From contig NZ_BAAAGF010000004.1 in NCBI RefSeq assembly GCF_039524015.1, positions 388,853 through 452,852 on the forward strand: a stretch of DNA of 64,000 bases. Reading direction: 5' to 3'. This stretch comes from Gaetbulibacter_B jejuensis (GTDB taxonomy: Bacteria; Bacteroidota; Bacteroidia; Flavobacteriales; Flavobacteriaceae). This document shows, piece after piece, positions 51,446-60,803 of this stretch. The notes below the pieces were generated by a model. It was given only the letters and a program-made list of their open reading frames with translations. It was not told where the DNA came from and ran no database searches. Each line of letters starts with the position of its first letter. Positions within the stretch are counted from its first letter, which is position 1. Position numbers and translations under genes: made by a program.

Positions 51446-51976
51446 TTAGTCGTATTTAGCACTAAAATCGGTATTCCATTTTCCTTGTACTTTAAGGACT
51501 TGTTCTATAACGTCTCTTACAGCACCTTTACCACCATTTTTATGAGATACATATTTTGAAATTCCTTTTATTTCAGGAACTGCATCTTGTGGGCAACAAG
51601 GTAAACCTACTAATTTCATAACAGGATAATCAGGAATATCGTCACCCATGTATAGTACATTTTCGGTTTTAATAGAGTTATTGTTAAGGAACTCGTTAAG
51701 TTGTTCAATTTTGTTGTGAGCTCCAAGATAAACATCTTTAACACCCAAACCTTCTAAACGCACACGAACGCCTTCGTTGGAACCTCCTGAAATGATGCAA
51801 ATATTAAATCCAGCATCAATGGCAGTTTTCATTGCAAAACCATCTTTGGTATGCATGGTTCTTAGCATTTCACCAGAAGTTGTTAAGGTTATGGTGCCAT
51901 CAGTTAATACACCATCTACATCAAAAATAAATGTGGTAATATGTTCTAGGTATTCTTTATAGCTTTTGTCTTCCAT
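51446..51976 (-). CDS. HAD superfamily KdsC-like phosphatase
   Basis: A 176-residue HAD-IIIA phosphatase. The nucleophile motif is FDVDGVLTDG (first Asp the nucleophile) and the acidic end motif is MGDDIPDYPVM, as in 3-deoxy-D-manno-octulosonate 8-phosphate phosphatase, which makes KDO for lipid A. Given its short length it resembles KdsC rather than a general phosphatase. It overlaps the DUF2520 gene by 20 bases. Confidence 0.87.
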   Translation of the reverse strand: MEDKSYKEYLEHITTFIFDVDGVLTDGTITLTTSGEMLRTMHTKDGFAMKTAIDAGFNICIISGGSNEGVRVRLEGLGVKDVYLGAHNKIEQLNEFLNNNSIKTENVLYMGDDIPDYPVMKLVGLPCCPQDAVPEIKGISKYVSHKNGGKGAVRDVIEQVLKVQGKWNTDFSAKYD

Positions 51977-52724
51977 GTGTTTTTTGTATTGAAGCTGTTA
52001 AGAGTTTATAAATAGCTTTATGATGCTCGTTATTCAGTAATTTTAAATGTTTTTTTATTGTTTTTTTATCATTGCGTTTTGCAGGACCAGTTTGAGCCAT
52101 GTAAGGCGAAATATCTTGCACTTTTTTAGCTGTTTCGGTAATTAAAGGTTTTAAAATTTCAAATTCTACACCTTCAGATTCGGTGATTTCATGAGCAACT
52201 CTATACAGCTGATTGGTAAAATTATTTACAAATACAGCTGCTAGGTGTAATGCTTTACGTTGGTCACCATTAACTTTATAGGTTTTACAACCTATAGCTT
52301 CACCAAGTGTTTTTAAAGTTTGATAATCAGCTTTGTTAATAGTTTCTATGCATAAAGGAATTGTTGAAAAGTCAACATCAGCATCTTTTGTGAAAGTTTG
52401 TAACGGATAAAACACACCTCTTTTAAGCTTTTTGTCTAGGTCATGAACACCTATACTTCCAGAGGTATGCACAACCAATCTATCTTCAAAAGGCAATTGA
52501 GAAGATAAATGTGAAATTGCATCGTCTTTTACAGCAATGAGGTAAACATCAGCAGGTTTTAACGCTTTAATGTCGTCGGTAATTTCAACTTCATTTTGAT
52601 AGGTTTCAATTGCATTTAAACGTCTGTTGTACCATTGTGTTACCGAAACGGTTTCAGCTGTTTTAAATGTTTTGTAAAAATGTGAAGCAACATTGCCTGC
52701 ACCAATAATTATAACAGAAATCAT
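51957..52724 (-). CDS. Rossmann-fold DUF2520 protein
   Basis: A 255-residue NAD(P)-binding protein: VIIIGAGNVASHFYKTFK near the N-terminus, HTSGSIGVHDLD, GVFYPLQTFTK, and a C-terminal helical DUF2520 domain (ALHLAAVFVNNFTNQLY). It resembles ketopantoate/pyrroline-carboxylate-type reductases; the substrate is not known. It overlaps the HAD gene and is the first gene of the operon, divergent from the truncated haemoglobin gene. Confidence 0.87.
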   Translation of the reverse strand: MISVIIIGAGNVASHFYKTFKTAETVSVTQWYNRRLNAIETYQNEVEITDDIKALKPADVYLIAVKDDAISHLSSQLPFEDRLVVHTSGSIGVHDLDKKLKRGVFYPLQTFTKDADVDFSTIPLCIETINKADYQTLKTLGEAIGCKTYKVNGDQRKALHLAAVFVNNFTNQLYRVAHEITESEGVEFEILKPLITETAKKVQDISPYMAQTGPAKRNDKKTIKKHLKLLNNEHHKAIYKLLTASIQKTHGRQKL

Positions 52725-52770
52725 GTTGTAAAAATAGGTAAGTATTACATCAAATAAAAGTGTTATAAGC

Positions 52771-52778
52771 TATCTTTG
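52771..52778 (+). promoter_or_regulatory. TAnnTTTG box directly before the truncated haemoglobin gene
   Basis: TATCTTTG matches the consensus exactly. It ends 5 bases before the ATG at 52784, so transcription would begin at or next to the start codon. Confidence 0.5.
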
Positions 52779-52783
52779 TAATA

Positions 52784-53197
52784 ATGGAAAAAAAAGATAT
52801 AAATACCAGAGAAGATGTTTACTTACTTGTATCATCATTTTACACAAAGGTTAGAAAAGATGATCTTTTAGGGCCAATTTTTAATACTGCTATAAAAGAT
52901 TGGGACGAACACTTAGATAGGTTGACTACGTTTTGGGAAACAAGTTTATTTATGACCCGAAAGCTAGAGCAGAAATACATTGGTAACCCAATGGAAGCTC
53001 ATGTAAAGGTTGATAGAGACAATAACAATAGTATTACAGAACTTCATTTTGGAGTTTGGTTGAATTTGTGGTATCAAACTATCGATGAATTATTTGTAGG
53101 TGAGTATGCAGATGTTGCCAAAAGAAGAGCGCGAAAAATGGGAACATTTTTACATCTTAAAATTTTTGAAGAACGACAAAAGCATAAAAAAGATTAG
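52784..53197 (+). CDS. group III truncated haemoglobin
   Basis: A 137-residue globin-like protein: INTREDVYLLVSSFYTKVRKDDLLGPIFN and DHLDRLTTFWETSLF are typical of group III. The proximal His is probably the one in the ELHFGVWLNLW region. Group III members bind heme with very high ligand affinity; the role is unknown, possibly NO or oxygen handling near respiration. The next gene is ccsBA, consistent with heme-related context. Confidence 0.9.
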   Translation: MEKKDINTREDVYLLVSSFYTKVRKDDLLGPIFNTAIKDWDEHLDRLTTFWETSLFMTRKLEQKYIGNPMEAHVKVDRDNNNSITELHFGVWLNLWYQTIDELFVGEYADVAKRRARKMGTFLHLKIFEERQKHKKD

Positions 53198-53231
53198 TAC
53201 GTTTTAACATATGTAAATAAACTAAAAGCCT

Positions 53232-53239
53232 TAAATTTG
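53232..53239 (+). promoter_or_regulatory. TAnnTTTG -7 box upstream of ccsBA
   Basis: TAAATTTG matches the consensus exactly, 28 bases before the ATG at 53268. No clear -33 box was seen. Confidence 0.45.
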
Positions 53240-53267
53240 CACGACTTATTAAAAGAGTCCTTATATC

Positions 53268-56200
53268 ATGCAAAATATACTCTCCAAAATCCTTTTTTCT
53301 ACTAGACTTACTGCTGTTTTATTTATTGTTTTTGCTGTAGCAATGGCTACTGGTACTTTTTTAGATGCTAGCCAAGACACATCACCAACGCCATATACCA
53401 GAAACCTGATTTATAATGCGTGGTGGTTTGAAGCCATTATGGTAATTTTTGTTATCAATTTTATAGGTAACATTTTCAGGTATAAGTTACTACAAAAGAA
53501 AAAATGGGCAACCTTTATTCTGCATGCAGCATTTATTTTAATATTAATTGGAGCATTTGTTACTCGATATATTAGTTATGAAGGCATGATGGCTATTCGC
53601 GAAGGCGATACCGAAAATGTCTTTTTATCTCAAAAAACGTATATCACAACATACATTGATGGAGATTTAGTAATTAATGGACAAAACCAACGTAGGGTTT
53701 TAGAAAGCGAAGTAGATTTTTCTCCAAGAATGAAAAATAGTTTTTATGCTTCAACTACTTATGATGAAATGCCAGTAAGCATTGAGCTTGAAAAATTTAT
53801 TGCTGGTGCTGAAAAAGATATCGTACCTGACGAGAGTGGAGAAGAATATCTTAAAATAGTAGAATCTGGTGGTGGGCAACCACACAATCACTTTTTAAAG
53901 GTAGGACAAGTACAAAGTATTCATAATGTATTATTTTCTTTAAACAAGCCTCAAGAAGGAGCAGTTAATATTACATATAAAGATGGTTCGTTAACTGTTG
54001 AGTCTCCTTTTGAAGGTGAATATTTAACAATGGCTACAGGGCAAACAGGAACTTTGGTGAAAGACTCTATTCAACCACTTATGTTACGTTCAAGATATAT
54101 AATTGGTAATATGCAAATGGTATTCCCAAAACCTGTTGTAAAAGGAGTTTTTGATTTGGTTAAAAAACCTGAAATCTTAAAAAGTGATGAAGACGGTTTA
54201 GTGCTAAAAGTAACTGCAAATGGCGAAACTGAACGAGTAAGAGTGCTAGGAGGTAAAGGTAGTGATAATGCTTTTGAACAAATAAAAGTAGGCGGATTGG
54301 ATATTGCTGTAAAATACGGTTCTAAGCGTATTGAACTACCGTTTAGTATTAAGCTTAACGATTTTATTGCTGAACGTTATCCAGGAACTGAAAACAACTA
54401 TTCATCATACGCTAGTGAAGTAACTGTTATTGATGAAGCTAAGGAAAATTTTAATTATAGAATTTACATGAACCACATCCTTAATTATGGTGGTTATCGT
54501 TTTTTTCAATCGAGTTTTGACCCAGATGAAAAAGGAACCATCCTTTCAGTAAACCACGATTTTTGGGGAACTTGGATAACTTATATTGGTTACTTTTTAT
54601 TGTATTTAGGTTTGTTGGGTATTATTGTAAGCAAGTATTCTCGTTTTGGAGATTTACGTCGTATGCTTAATAAAGTAAAAGAGAAAAAAGCAAAAGTACT
54701 AACGGTTCTTTTACTGTGCATTGGAATGTTAGGTTATGGACAAGAACATTCTGAAAACGATGGTCATAATCATTCAAAACCTACAAAAGCGCAAATTGAT
54801 TCTATTCTTCATGCTAATGTAGCTCCAAAAGAGCATGCCGATTTGTTTGGGCACATGGTTGTACAGGACTATAGTGGACGTATGAAACCTATGAATACCT
54901 ATGCGTCTGAGATGCTTCGTAAATTAAGTAAACATGATACTTACGAAGATTTGGATGCCAACCAAGTAATGTTGTCAATTCAAGAAAGTCCGTTGCTTTG
55001 GTACAACGTTCCTGTAATTTATTTAAAACCAAGAAAGGCAGATACTATCAGAAGTGTAATAGGTGTTTCAAAGGAAGAAGATTATGCGGCATTAGCCGAT
55101 TTTTTCACAGAAACAGGAGCTTTTAAACTGCAACCTTATCTTGATAGAATTACTAATGTAAATGATTTAAACGCTTACCAAAAAGAGTTTAAAGAAGCTG
55201 AACAACGAGTGTACTTATTATACAATGCAATTGAAGGACGCTCGTTAAAGATTTTTCCTGTACCAGATGACGAAAACAATAAATGGATTTCTCCAATAGA
55301 GTTTAGAGAAGAAGGCTATAGAGAAACTATAAAAGATTCGTTGTATGCTAATTTTATTAACAATGGACTTAATGCTTATTTGGTGAATGTTTACAACGCT
55401 AAAACCTCTGGAGACTATACTATTGCAGAACAAGTACTGGATGGTATTAAGAAAACTCAGCAGAAGTTTGGTAGTGAAGTCATGCTTTCAGATGATAAGA
55501 TACATACCGAAATACAATATAATAAATACGATATCTTCAAAAAGTTGTTTAGTTGGTACATGTATGCTTCAACTGTATTATTTGTGCTATTGATCGTTCA
55601 GATTTTTAAAGACAAAAACAAGACGATTGATTATATCGTAAAAGGTCTTATAGGAGTAATTATATTACTGTTTTTGCTTCACACAGCAGGACTTATTGCA
55701 CGTTGGTACATTTCTGGTCATGCACCTTGGAGTGATGCTTATGAATCTATGATTTATGTAGCTTGGGCTACCATGTTGTTTGGTTTAATTTTTGGTAGAA
55801 AGAGTAATTTAACCATTGCTGCCACAGCTTTTGTAACAGCTATGTTGTTAATGATTGCACACTGGCAATGGATGGATCCTTCAATCGCTAACCTTCAACC
55901 TGTATTGAACAGTTATTGGTTAATGATACACGTTGCTATTATTGTGGCGAGTTATGGACCTTTTACTTTAGGTATGGTTTTAGGAGTTGTAAGTTTATTG
56001 TTAATGGTATTTACAACTAAAGAGAATAAACTTAAAATGGACCTTAATATTAAAGAACTAACCATCATTAATGAAATGGCATTAACAGTTGGTTTAGTAA
56101 TGCTTACTATAGGAAACTTTTTAGGAGGTATGTGGGCGAACGAAAGTTGGGGTAGATATTGGGGTTGGGACCCAAAGGAAACTTGGGCTTTAATTAGTAT

Positions 56201-56459
56201 TATGATTTATGCTTTTGTAATTCACATGCGATTGGTTCCAGGTCTTAGAAGTAGATACATTTATAACTTGTCTTCGGTGATTGCAATAGCAAGTATTATA
56301 TTCACTTATTTTGGGGTAAATTTCTATTTATCAGGATTACACTCGTATCAATCGGGTCAACAAATAGCTAGTTTTAAAATTATTGCAATAGCTGTTGGTG
56401 TTGTTGCTGTTTTAGGTGTTTTAGCATATAGAAAATGGGTGAAGTTTTATAAGAAATAA
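53268..56459 (+). CDS. ccsA: cytochrome c biogenesis protein CcsBA (ResB-ResC fusion)
   Basis: A 1063-residue fused system II maturation protein. The N-terminal half is the CcsB/ResB membrane region with a large periplasmic domain (about 90-390). The C-terminal half is the CcsA/ResC core with the heme-binding WWD domain around 955-975 (WANESWGRYWGWDPKETWALIS) and flanking His ligands. It carries heme across the membrane and attaches it to apocytochromes c. A central segment contains a His-rich stretch (EHSENDGHNHSKPT). The fusion is typical of Bacteroidota and epsilonproteobacteria. It ends 6 bases before a convergent gene with no terminator visible. Confidence 0.93.
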   Translation: MQNILSKILFSTRLTAVLFIVFAVAMATGTFLDASQDTSPTPYTRNLIYNAWWFEAIMVIFVINFIGNIFRYKLLQKKKWATFILHAAFILILIGAFVTRYISYEGMMAIREGDTENVFLSQKTYITTYIDGDLVINGQNQRRVLESEVDFSPRMKNSFYASTTYDEMPVSIELEKFIAGAEKDIVPDESGEEYLKIVESGGGQPHNHFLKVGQVQSIHNVLFSLNKPQEGAVNITYKDGSLTVESPFEGEYLTMATGQTGTLVKDSIQPLMLRSRYIIGNMQMVFPKPVVKGVFDLVKKPEILKSDEDGLVLKVTANGETERVRVLGGKGSDNAFEQIKVGGLDIAVKYGSKRIELPFSIKLNDFIAERYPGTENNYSSYASEVTVIDEAKENFNYRIYMNHILNYGGYRFFQSSFDPDEKGTILSVNHDFWGTWITYIGYFLLYLGLLGIIVSKYSRFGDLRRMLNKVKEKKAKVLTVLLLCIGMLGYGQEHSENDGHNHSKPTKAQIDSILHANVAPKEHADLFGHMVVQDYSGRMKPMNTYASEMLRKLSKHDTYEDLDANQVMLSIQESPLLWYNVPVIYLKPRKADTIRSVIGVSKEEDYAALADFFTETGAFKLQPYLDRITNVNDLNAYQKEFKEAEQRVYLLYNAIEGRSLKIFPVPDDENNKWISPIEFREEGYRETIKDSLYANFINNGLNAYLVNVYNAKTSGDYTIAEQVLDGIKKTQQKFGSEVMLSDDKIHTEIQYNKYDIFKKLFSWYMYASTVLFVLLIVQIFKDKNKTIDYIVKGLIGVIILLFLLHTAGLIARWYISGHAPWSDAYESMIYVAWATMLFGLIFGRKSNLTIAATAFVTAMLLMIAHWQWMDPSIANLQPVLNSYWLMIHVAIIVASYGPFTLGMVLGVVSLLLMVFTTKENKLKMDLNIKELTIINEMALTVGLVMLTIGNFLGGMWANESWGRYWGWDPKETWALISIMIYAFVIHMRLVPGLRSRYIYNLSSVIAIASIIFTYFGVNFYLSGLHSYQSGQQIASFKIIAIAVGVVAVLGVLAYRKWVKFYKK

Positions 56460-56465
56460 TACCTT

Positions 56466-57845
56466 TTAATTTTTTTGTGATTTAAAAAAACGATAGATGT
56501 TATTAGTACTGTAAAAACCCAGAACCTTTTCGTACTTGTTCTTATCGTTGGTAAAAGTGAGTGACATATTAATTTTAGGTCCAATACGAGTGTATGGTTC
56601 TATTGTAAAATAATATACCTCATGTAGATATGTATTTGTATTTGTATTGTAATTAGATAAAATTTCAATATGATTTTTGTCTTTTAAACGATAAATAAAT
56701 TTATCGTCACCATTAATTTTAAATAGGTCGTTATCTGGGTGTCCACTCATAGTGCCATTTTCAAGGATTTCAAACATTAAATGCTCTTCTTTCTTTACAG
56801 TTCCTTTTCTTATATCAGATGTATATATTGTTTTTTTCCAAGTTCCTAAAAGGCTTTTGTCGGTTTTTTCGTTAGCTAAAATATGATTCTTAATAATTTC
56901 ATATTCTTTTTCTTTTAGTTCATTGCCTTTCAGGTTGTTATGATAATTATTCTTTATTTCTCTTAGTTGATTACGTATTTCTTTGAGTACCTTTAAAAAA
57001 TTATCCTTATCTGAAATTTGTGATTCAACATAATTTTTCATGTTTATATTAAAACCTGATTCTACAGGCAAACTATCTTTTAGTTGTTCAATTTGAGCTA
57101 TTAAAGCTGCTTTTTCATTTGGGTTGTATAGTTCAGTAGTAGTAGTGTTTTTAAAAATCGTTGTTGTCTTTTCAGTTTTTATCATTCCGAGTCCTTTTGC
57201 ATAATAGATTTTGGCATCCAATATTTTTTGATTACCATTTATACCACTTTCAGACCACGTTTCTTGCGATACTACATAAACGTGCTCAAAAGTTCTACCT
57301 TGTACTTCTACGGTTATGTCTTTCTCAAGTATACTATTTTTATTGGTTACTATTTGTCCATGCATAGCGCTTTTTTCAGTCCATACTTCACCAATGGAGT
57401 TGTTAGGTTTTATAACGGTTGGCAAGTAGAATTGACCTGTTGGTACCATGCTGACTTCATAAATAGGTGTTGCATAGATGTCTATTATTTTAGTGATATC
57501 TTGCTCATAACCAATTAACTCTTTGTTGAAGACATAAATTTCATTGCCCATAATTAAGCTATTGTTAGCACAACTTACATAAAGTACTTGGTTTACTTCA
57601 GGAACCATTCCGTTTACATATTTGTTATAGGCTTTATATGTTTTACCGTTTATGGTTTTGTTGCCTTGAAACTCATAAGTTACTTCATTGTTTGTGATGC
57701 CAAAAGCACTAGGTTCAGTATAGGTGTAAGTTACCGTTTCTTGATCTGGAAAGAAATCACAACCAGAAATGGTTTGAGATAAAGTAAAATAAGGAATTAT
57801 TAGACTAAGTAGGGTAAGTGAGGCTTTTAATACATTAGTTCTCAT
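56466..57845 (-). CDS. secreted hypothetical protein (459 aa)
   Basis: A signal peptide (to about TLSQTISG), an N-terminal beta-rich region (about 25-235) resembling DUF3108-type domains (GKTYKAYNKYVNGMVPEV, KIYYAKGLGMIKTEKT), a charged helical middle, and a C-terminal lipocalin-like start (SLLGTWKKTIYT). There is no T9SS tail, so it is probably periplasmic or released. Function is not recognised. It is convergent with ccsBA. Confidence 0.6.
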   Translation of the reverse strand: MRTNVLKASLTLLSLIIPYFTLSQTISGCDFFPDQETVTYTYTEPSAFGITNNEVTYEFQGNKTINGKTYKAYNKYVNGMVPEVNQVLYVSCANNSLIMGNEIYVFNKELIGYEQDITKIIDIYATPIYEVSMVPTGQFYLPTVIKPNNSIGEVWTEKSAMHGQIVTNKNSILEKDITVEVQGRTFEHVYVVSQETWSESGINGNQKILDAKIYYAKGLGMIKTEKTTTIFKNTTTTELYNPNEKAALIAQIEQLKDSLPVESGFNINMKNYVESQISDKDNFLKVLKEIRNQLREIKNNYHNNLKGNELKEKEYEIIKNHILANEKTDKSLLGTWKKTIYTSDIRKGTVKKEEHLMFEILENGTMSGHPDNDLFKINGDDKFIYRLKDKNHIEILSNYNTNTNTYLHEVYYFTIEPYTRIGPKINMSLTFTNDKNKYEKVLGFYSTNNIYRFFKSQKN

Positions 57846-58001
57846 AATATTAATTATAAGTAGTTGTTGCCCAGTATAATAAATGTAAGTCTAAGTTACT
57901 TAAAAAAAATGATATTATATGGTTTTTGTTTTAGGTTTATCTTGTTGAATTTATGATGGTAACTAAAAAAGTAATTATTTAAGAGGTTGTTTTAGTGTGC
58001 T

Positions 58002-58727
58002 TTATGCTGCTGTTATCAATGTCATCACATACTTATAAGCCATACCAAACGCAATAGCAAGCCCAAAACTAAGAAGCGTTCCAATAAGGATATATTCGGT
58101 AAGTTTTCGGTCTTTAGCTTTTGAAAGATCTCCAAACCTGAAAACAGATTTGGCAGCAATTAAAAACCCAATGCCTTCCCAATAATTCATTACTATAAAG
58201 GCAAAAACAAACAAGCGCTCGAGCATGCCTATGTATGCTCCTGCATTTTCTAAAGACTCACCTTTAAGGTCTTCTTCTAGTTGCCATTTAGAAATTAGTG
58301 TTTTCATAATTACCGATGAAACCACAGTAACACCTAACAAACCTGTAACAAACAATAAAAATTGACTAGTGAAAAAGCTGTCTGTGTTTATGCTGTAAGG
58401 TTCATAAATGTTTACAACCAATGCAATTACTATAAGGTGTGCCAATTGATCTAACCCAAACAGTAAGCGCGTATTCAGTTTATTTTTTAGGTTTAGTTTT
58501 ATCACATCTATACCATAATGGCTTATTAATACTATCAATAGTCCTAGCCAATATTTAAAATTGAATTGAAATACAATAACCAACGCAATTAAGTGTACTA
58601 GGATATGCCAATACAAGTATTTGGATTTGTGTTTAAATTCTTCTTTGTGCTTTACCCATTTTTCTGGTTGTAGCAAAAAGTCTCCAACAATATGAGCAAG
58701 TACTAGTTTTATAAATAAAGATATCAT
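58002..58727 (-). CDS. DUF3307 membrane protein
   Basis: A 241-residue membrane protein with about six helices; the opening (FIKLVLAHIVGDFLLQPEKWVKHK) is the DUF3307 signature. Function unknown; it is usually paired with a SatD gene, as here, with a 4-base overlap. It is cotranscribed from the satD promoter with its triple operator. Confidence 0.88.
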   Translation of the reverse strand: MISLFIKLVLAHIVGDFLLQPEKWVKHKEEFKHKSKYLYWHILVHLIALVIVFQFNFKYWLGLLIVLISHYGIDVIKLNLKNKLNTRLLFGLDQLAHLIVIALVVNIYEPYSINTDSFFTSQFLLFVTGLLGVTVVSSVIMKTLISKWQLEEDLKGESLENAGAYIGMLERLFVFAFIVMNYWEGIGFLIAAKSVFRFGDLSKAKDRKLTEYILIGTLLSFGLAIAFGMAYKYVMTLITAA

Positions 58728-59323
58728 AGTGTTTTAACTTGGGTTTTATAATAGGTTAGCATTTTTGAAATTTCATCAAATCCACCACGTTTAAGCCCTT
58801 CGCTAATATTACTTTGCGACTTACCTAGCAATTTAGCAATCTGCTTTTGGTTCAGTTCTGGATTGTTGAGTGATGCTTTAATAATTTTAGAAGACGTAGG
58901 GCTCCAACTATTCATGGTTAATTGAGCAAGCTCTAACATAAGGTTTAGGGTAGTATCAAAATCTTCATGTTCAGATTTTAACGCAAGCGTACTATTTTTC
59001 ATAGTTTCAAAACATTCACCTGAATTAATAAATGCACTACCATTAGATTCTGTTATTTTATCCGAAGTATATGTTTTTTCGCCTAAACCAATAGCAATTC
59101 TAACATCAATAGCTTTAAAAGTTTTTATAGTGGCTTTTATTAAAGTTGCAGCTTCAAGAGCTTGTTCAGGAGCAACTTCTAGTTGAAAACTATCACCTCT
59201 GTATATTTCCCAAGCTACTGGCTGTTTTCCGTAAGTGCTCAAAGTCTCTTTAAGTGCAGTTAACCATTCATTTGGTGCGCTCTCTCTAGAATTTATAATA
59301 TCACCTGTTAAAATACTTGTCAT
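58724..59323 (-). CDS. SatD family regulator
   Basis: A protein of about 199 residues starting MTSILTGDIINSRESAPNEW, with a cyclase-like alpha/beta N-terminal domain (VAWEIYRGDSFQLEV, VRIAIGLGEKTYTS) and a C-terminal helix-turn-helix (NQKQIAKLLGKSQSNISEGLKRGG). The ATG at 59323 is preferred to a TTG 9 bases earlier. It probably represses its own operon through the three spaced palindromes upstream. The signal it senses is unknown. Confidence 0.85.
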   Translation of the reverse strand: MTSILTGDIINSRESAPNEWLTALKETLSTYGKQPVAWEIYRGDSFQLEVAPEQALEAATLIKATIKTFKAIDVRIAIGLGEKTYTSDKITESNGSAFINSGECFETMKNSTLALKSEHEDFDTTLNLMLELAQLTMNSWSPTSSKIIKASLNNPELNQKQIAKLLGKSQSNISEGLKRGGFDEISKMLTYYKTQVKTL

Positions 59324-59370
59324 TTTTTTCAATGTCTATAATCAAATCTATGATTTTTTAATCAGAAAAA

Positions 59371-59452
59371 CAAAATTATCTGCTAAATATAGGATAATTT
59401 AAAATATCTGCTAATTATCAGATAATATAAATTATCTGTTTTTGAAAAGATA
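59371..59452 (-). promoter_or_regulatory. satD promoter with three 20-bp palindromes at 28-bp spacing
   Basis: On the minus strand a perfect -7 box TAATTTTG (59371-59378) overlaps the first of three sites. The sites, each TATCTG-N8-(C/A)(A/G)GATA, begin at 59377, 59405 and 59433, exactly 28 bases apart. The middle one, TATCTGCTAATTATCAGATA, is nearly perfect. The region also lies before mscL on the other strand. Confidence 0.7.
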
Positions 59453-59512
59453 TAGATAAAAGTAAAACCATATCTAATTATCTTAGCGGTCAGTATTTAA
59501 AATTTAAGATAA

Positions 59513-59962
59513 ATGAAGATTATAAAAGAGTTTAAAGAGTTTGCTGTAAAAGGCAATATGATGGATATGGCTATAGGAATCATTATAGGAGCATCGTTTA
59601 ATAAAGTTATAGATGTTTTGGTGAAGAAAGTATTTATGCCACCATTATCATTGCTTTCTGGCGGAATTAATTTTCAGAATAAAAGCATCATATTAAAAGA
59701 AGCAGTTAAGGATACTTCAGGAACTATAATAACCGATGAGGTTGCTATTGGCTATGGTGCTTTTGGTGAAGCATTTTTAGATTTTCTTATTATAGGTTTT
59801 ACGGTGTTTGTGGTAGTTAAGTTCTTAAACCGATTAAGAAACAAATCGCATGACACTAATGATAAAACAGTTGCAACTCCTAAGGATATTGAACTGTTAA
59901 CAAACTTGACTGCTTTAATGGAAGAACAAAACAAGCTGTTAAAATCTAGGTTAAAAGACTAG
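59513..59962 (+). CDS. mscL: large-conductance mechanosensitive channel
   Basis: A 149-residue two-helix channel: KEFKEFAVKGNMMDMAIGIIIGASFNKVIDVLVKKVFMPPLSLLSGG (the first part), the second helix AFLDFLIIGFTVFVVVKFLN and a C-terminal helical bundle. It opens under membrane tension and is normally pentameric. It is divergent from satD; the triple operator between them might influence both genes. Confidence 0.95.
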   Translation: MKIIKEFKEFAVKGNMMDMAIGIIIGASFNKVIDVLVKKVFMPPLSLLSGGINFQNKSIILKEAVKDTSGTIITDEVAIGYGAFGEAFLDFLIIGFTVFVVVKFLNRLRNKSHDTNDKTVATPKDIELLTNLTALMEEQNKLLKSRLKD

Positions 59963-60056
59963 GTGTTGATTCTTGAAACTAGAAAAAACTTTACCTTTAT
60001 AGAAAAAAAGAGAGTTAACTTAAACGGTCAACATTAATTACTAAAAATTTGAACTT

Positions 60057-60656
60057 TTGAAAAAGATAGCATTACTAATTTTTGCGGTTATAGTTTGTAA
60101 TTGTAAAGAAAAAAAAGAAACAACAAACGAAGTAGCATCAACTAGTTTAGAAACATCAGAAACTAAAATGGAAAAAGAAAACATCTATCAATTTACAGTA
60201 AAAGATCTTTATGGAGACGATTTTGATTTTTCAACTTTAAAAGGAAAAAAAATTATGGTTGTTAATACAGCAAGTGAGTGTGGTTTAACGCCACAATACG
60301 AGCAGCTACAAGAGTTGTATGAAACATTTAAAGATAAAAACTTTACAATTGTAGGGTTTCCTGCAAACAATTTTGGAGGACAGGAACCAGGAACCAATAC
60401 TGAAATTGCATCGTTTTGTAAACAAAATTATGGCGTAACATTTCCTATGATGGGTAAGATTTCAGTAAAAGGAGATGACATGCACGAAGTGTATACGTTT
60501 TTAACTGAAAAGTCTAAAAATGGGTTGGAAGATTCTGAAGTTGCTTGGAACTTTCAAAAATATCTTATCGACGAAAACGGACATTTAGCAAAGGTTATTT
60601 CCCCTAGAACATTACCAACAGACGAGTCTGTAATTAGCTGGATTGAGTCAAAATAG
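60057..60656 (+). CDS. glutathione peroxidase-like exported protein
   Basis: A 199-residue thiol peroxidase with N-terminal hydrophobic stretch and Cys-rich end (LLIFAVIVCNCKEKK), suggesting a lipoprotein or periplasmic form. The peroxidatic Cys75 is in NTASECGLTPQY, with NNFGGQEPG and WNFQKYLIDENG. It is a paralogue of the enzyme at 29840-30379. The start is a TTG (60057); no ATG fits. It probably reduces hydroperoxides in the envelope. Confidence 0.87.
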   Translation: MKKIALLIFAVIVCNCKEKKETTNEVASTSLETSETKMEKENIYQFTVKDLYGDDFDFSTLKGKKIMVVNTASECGLTPQYEQLQELYETFKDKNFTIVGFPANNFGGQEPGTNTEIASFCKQNYGVTFPMMGKISVKGDDMHEVYTFLTEKSKNGLEDSEVAWNFQKYLIDENGHLAKVISPRTLPTDESVISWIESK

Positions 60657-60803
60657 GGTTGTAGTTTCAAAAATTTTGTGCATATTTGCTGTATTATGAT
60701 TGCATAAATTTAAAAACAGGATAACGCTGAAGTTCTTTTTCGGCTTTTAATTTGTCTAAACTTAAATGGCTTAGACTAGTTTTTACATTTAAAAGTATTA
60801 AAA

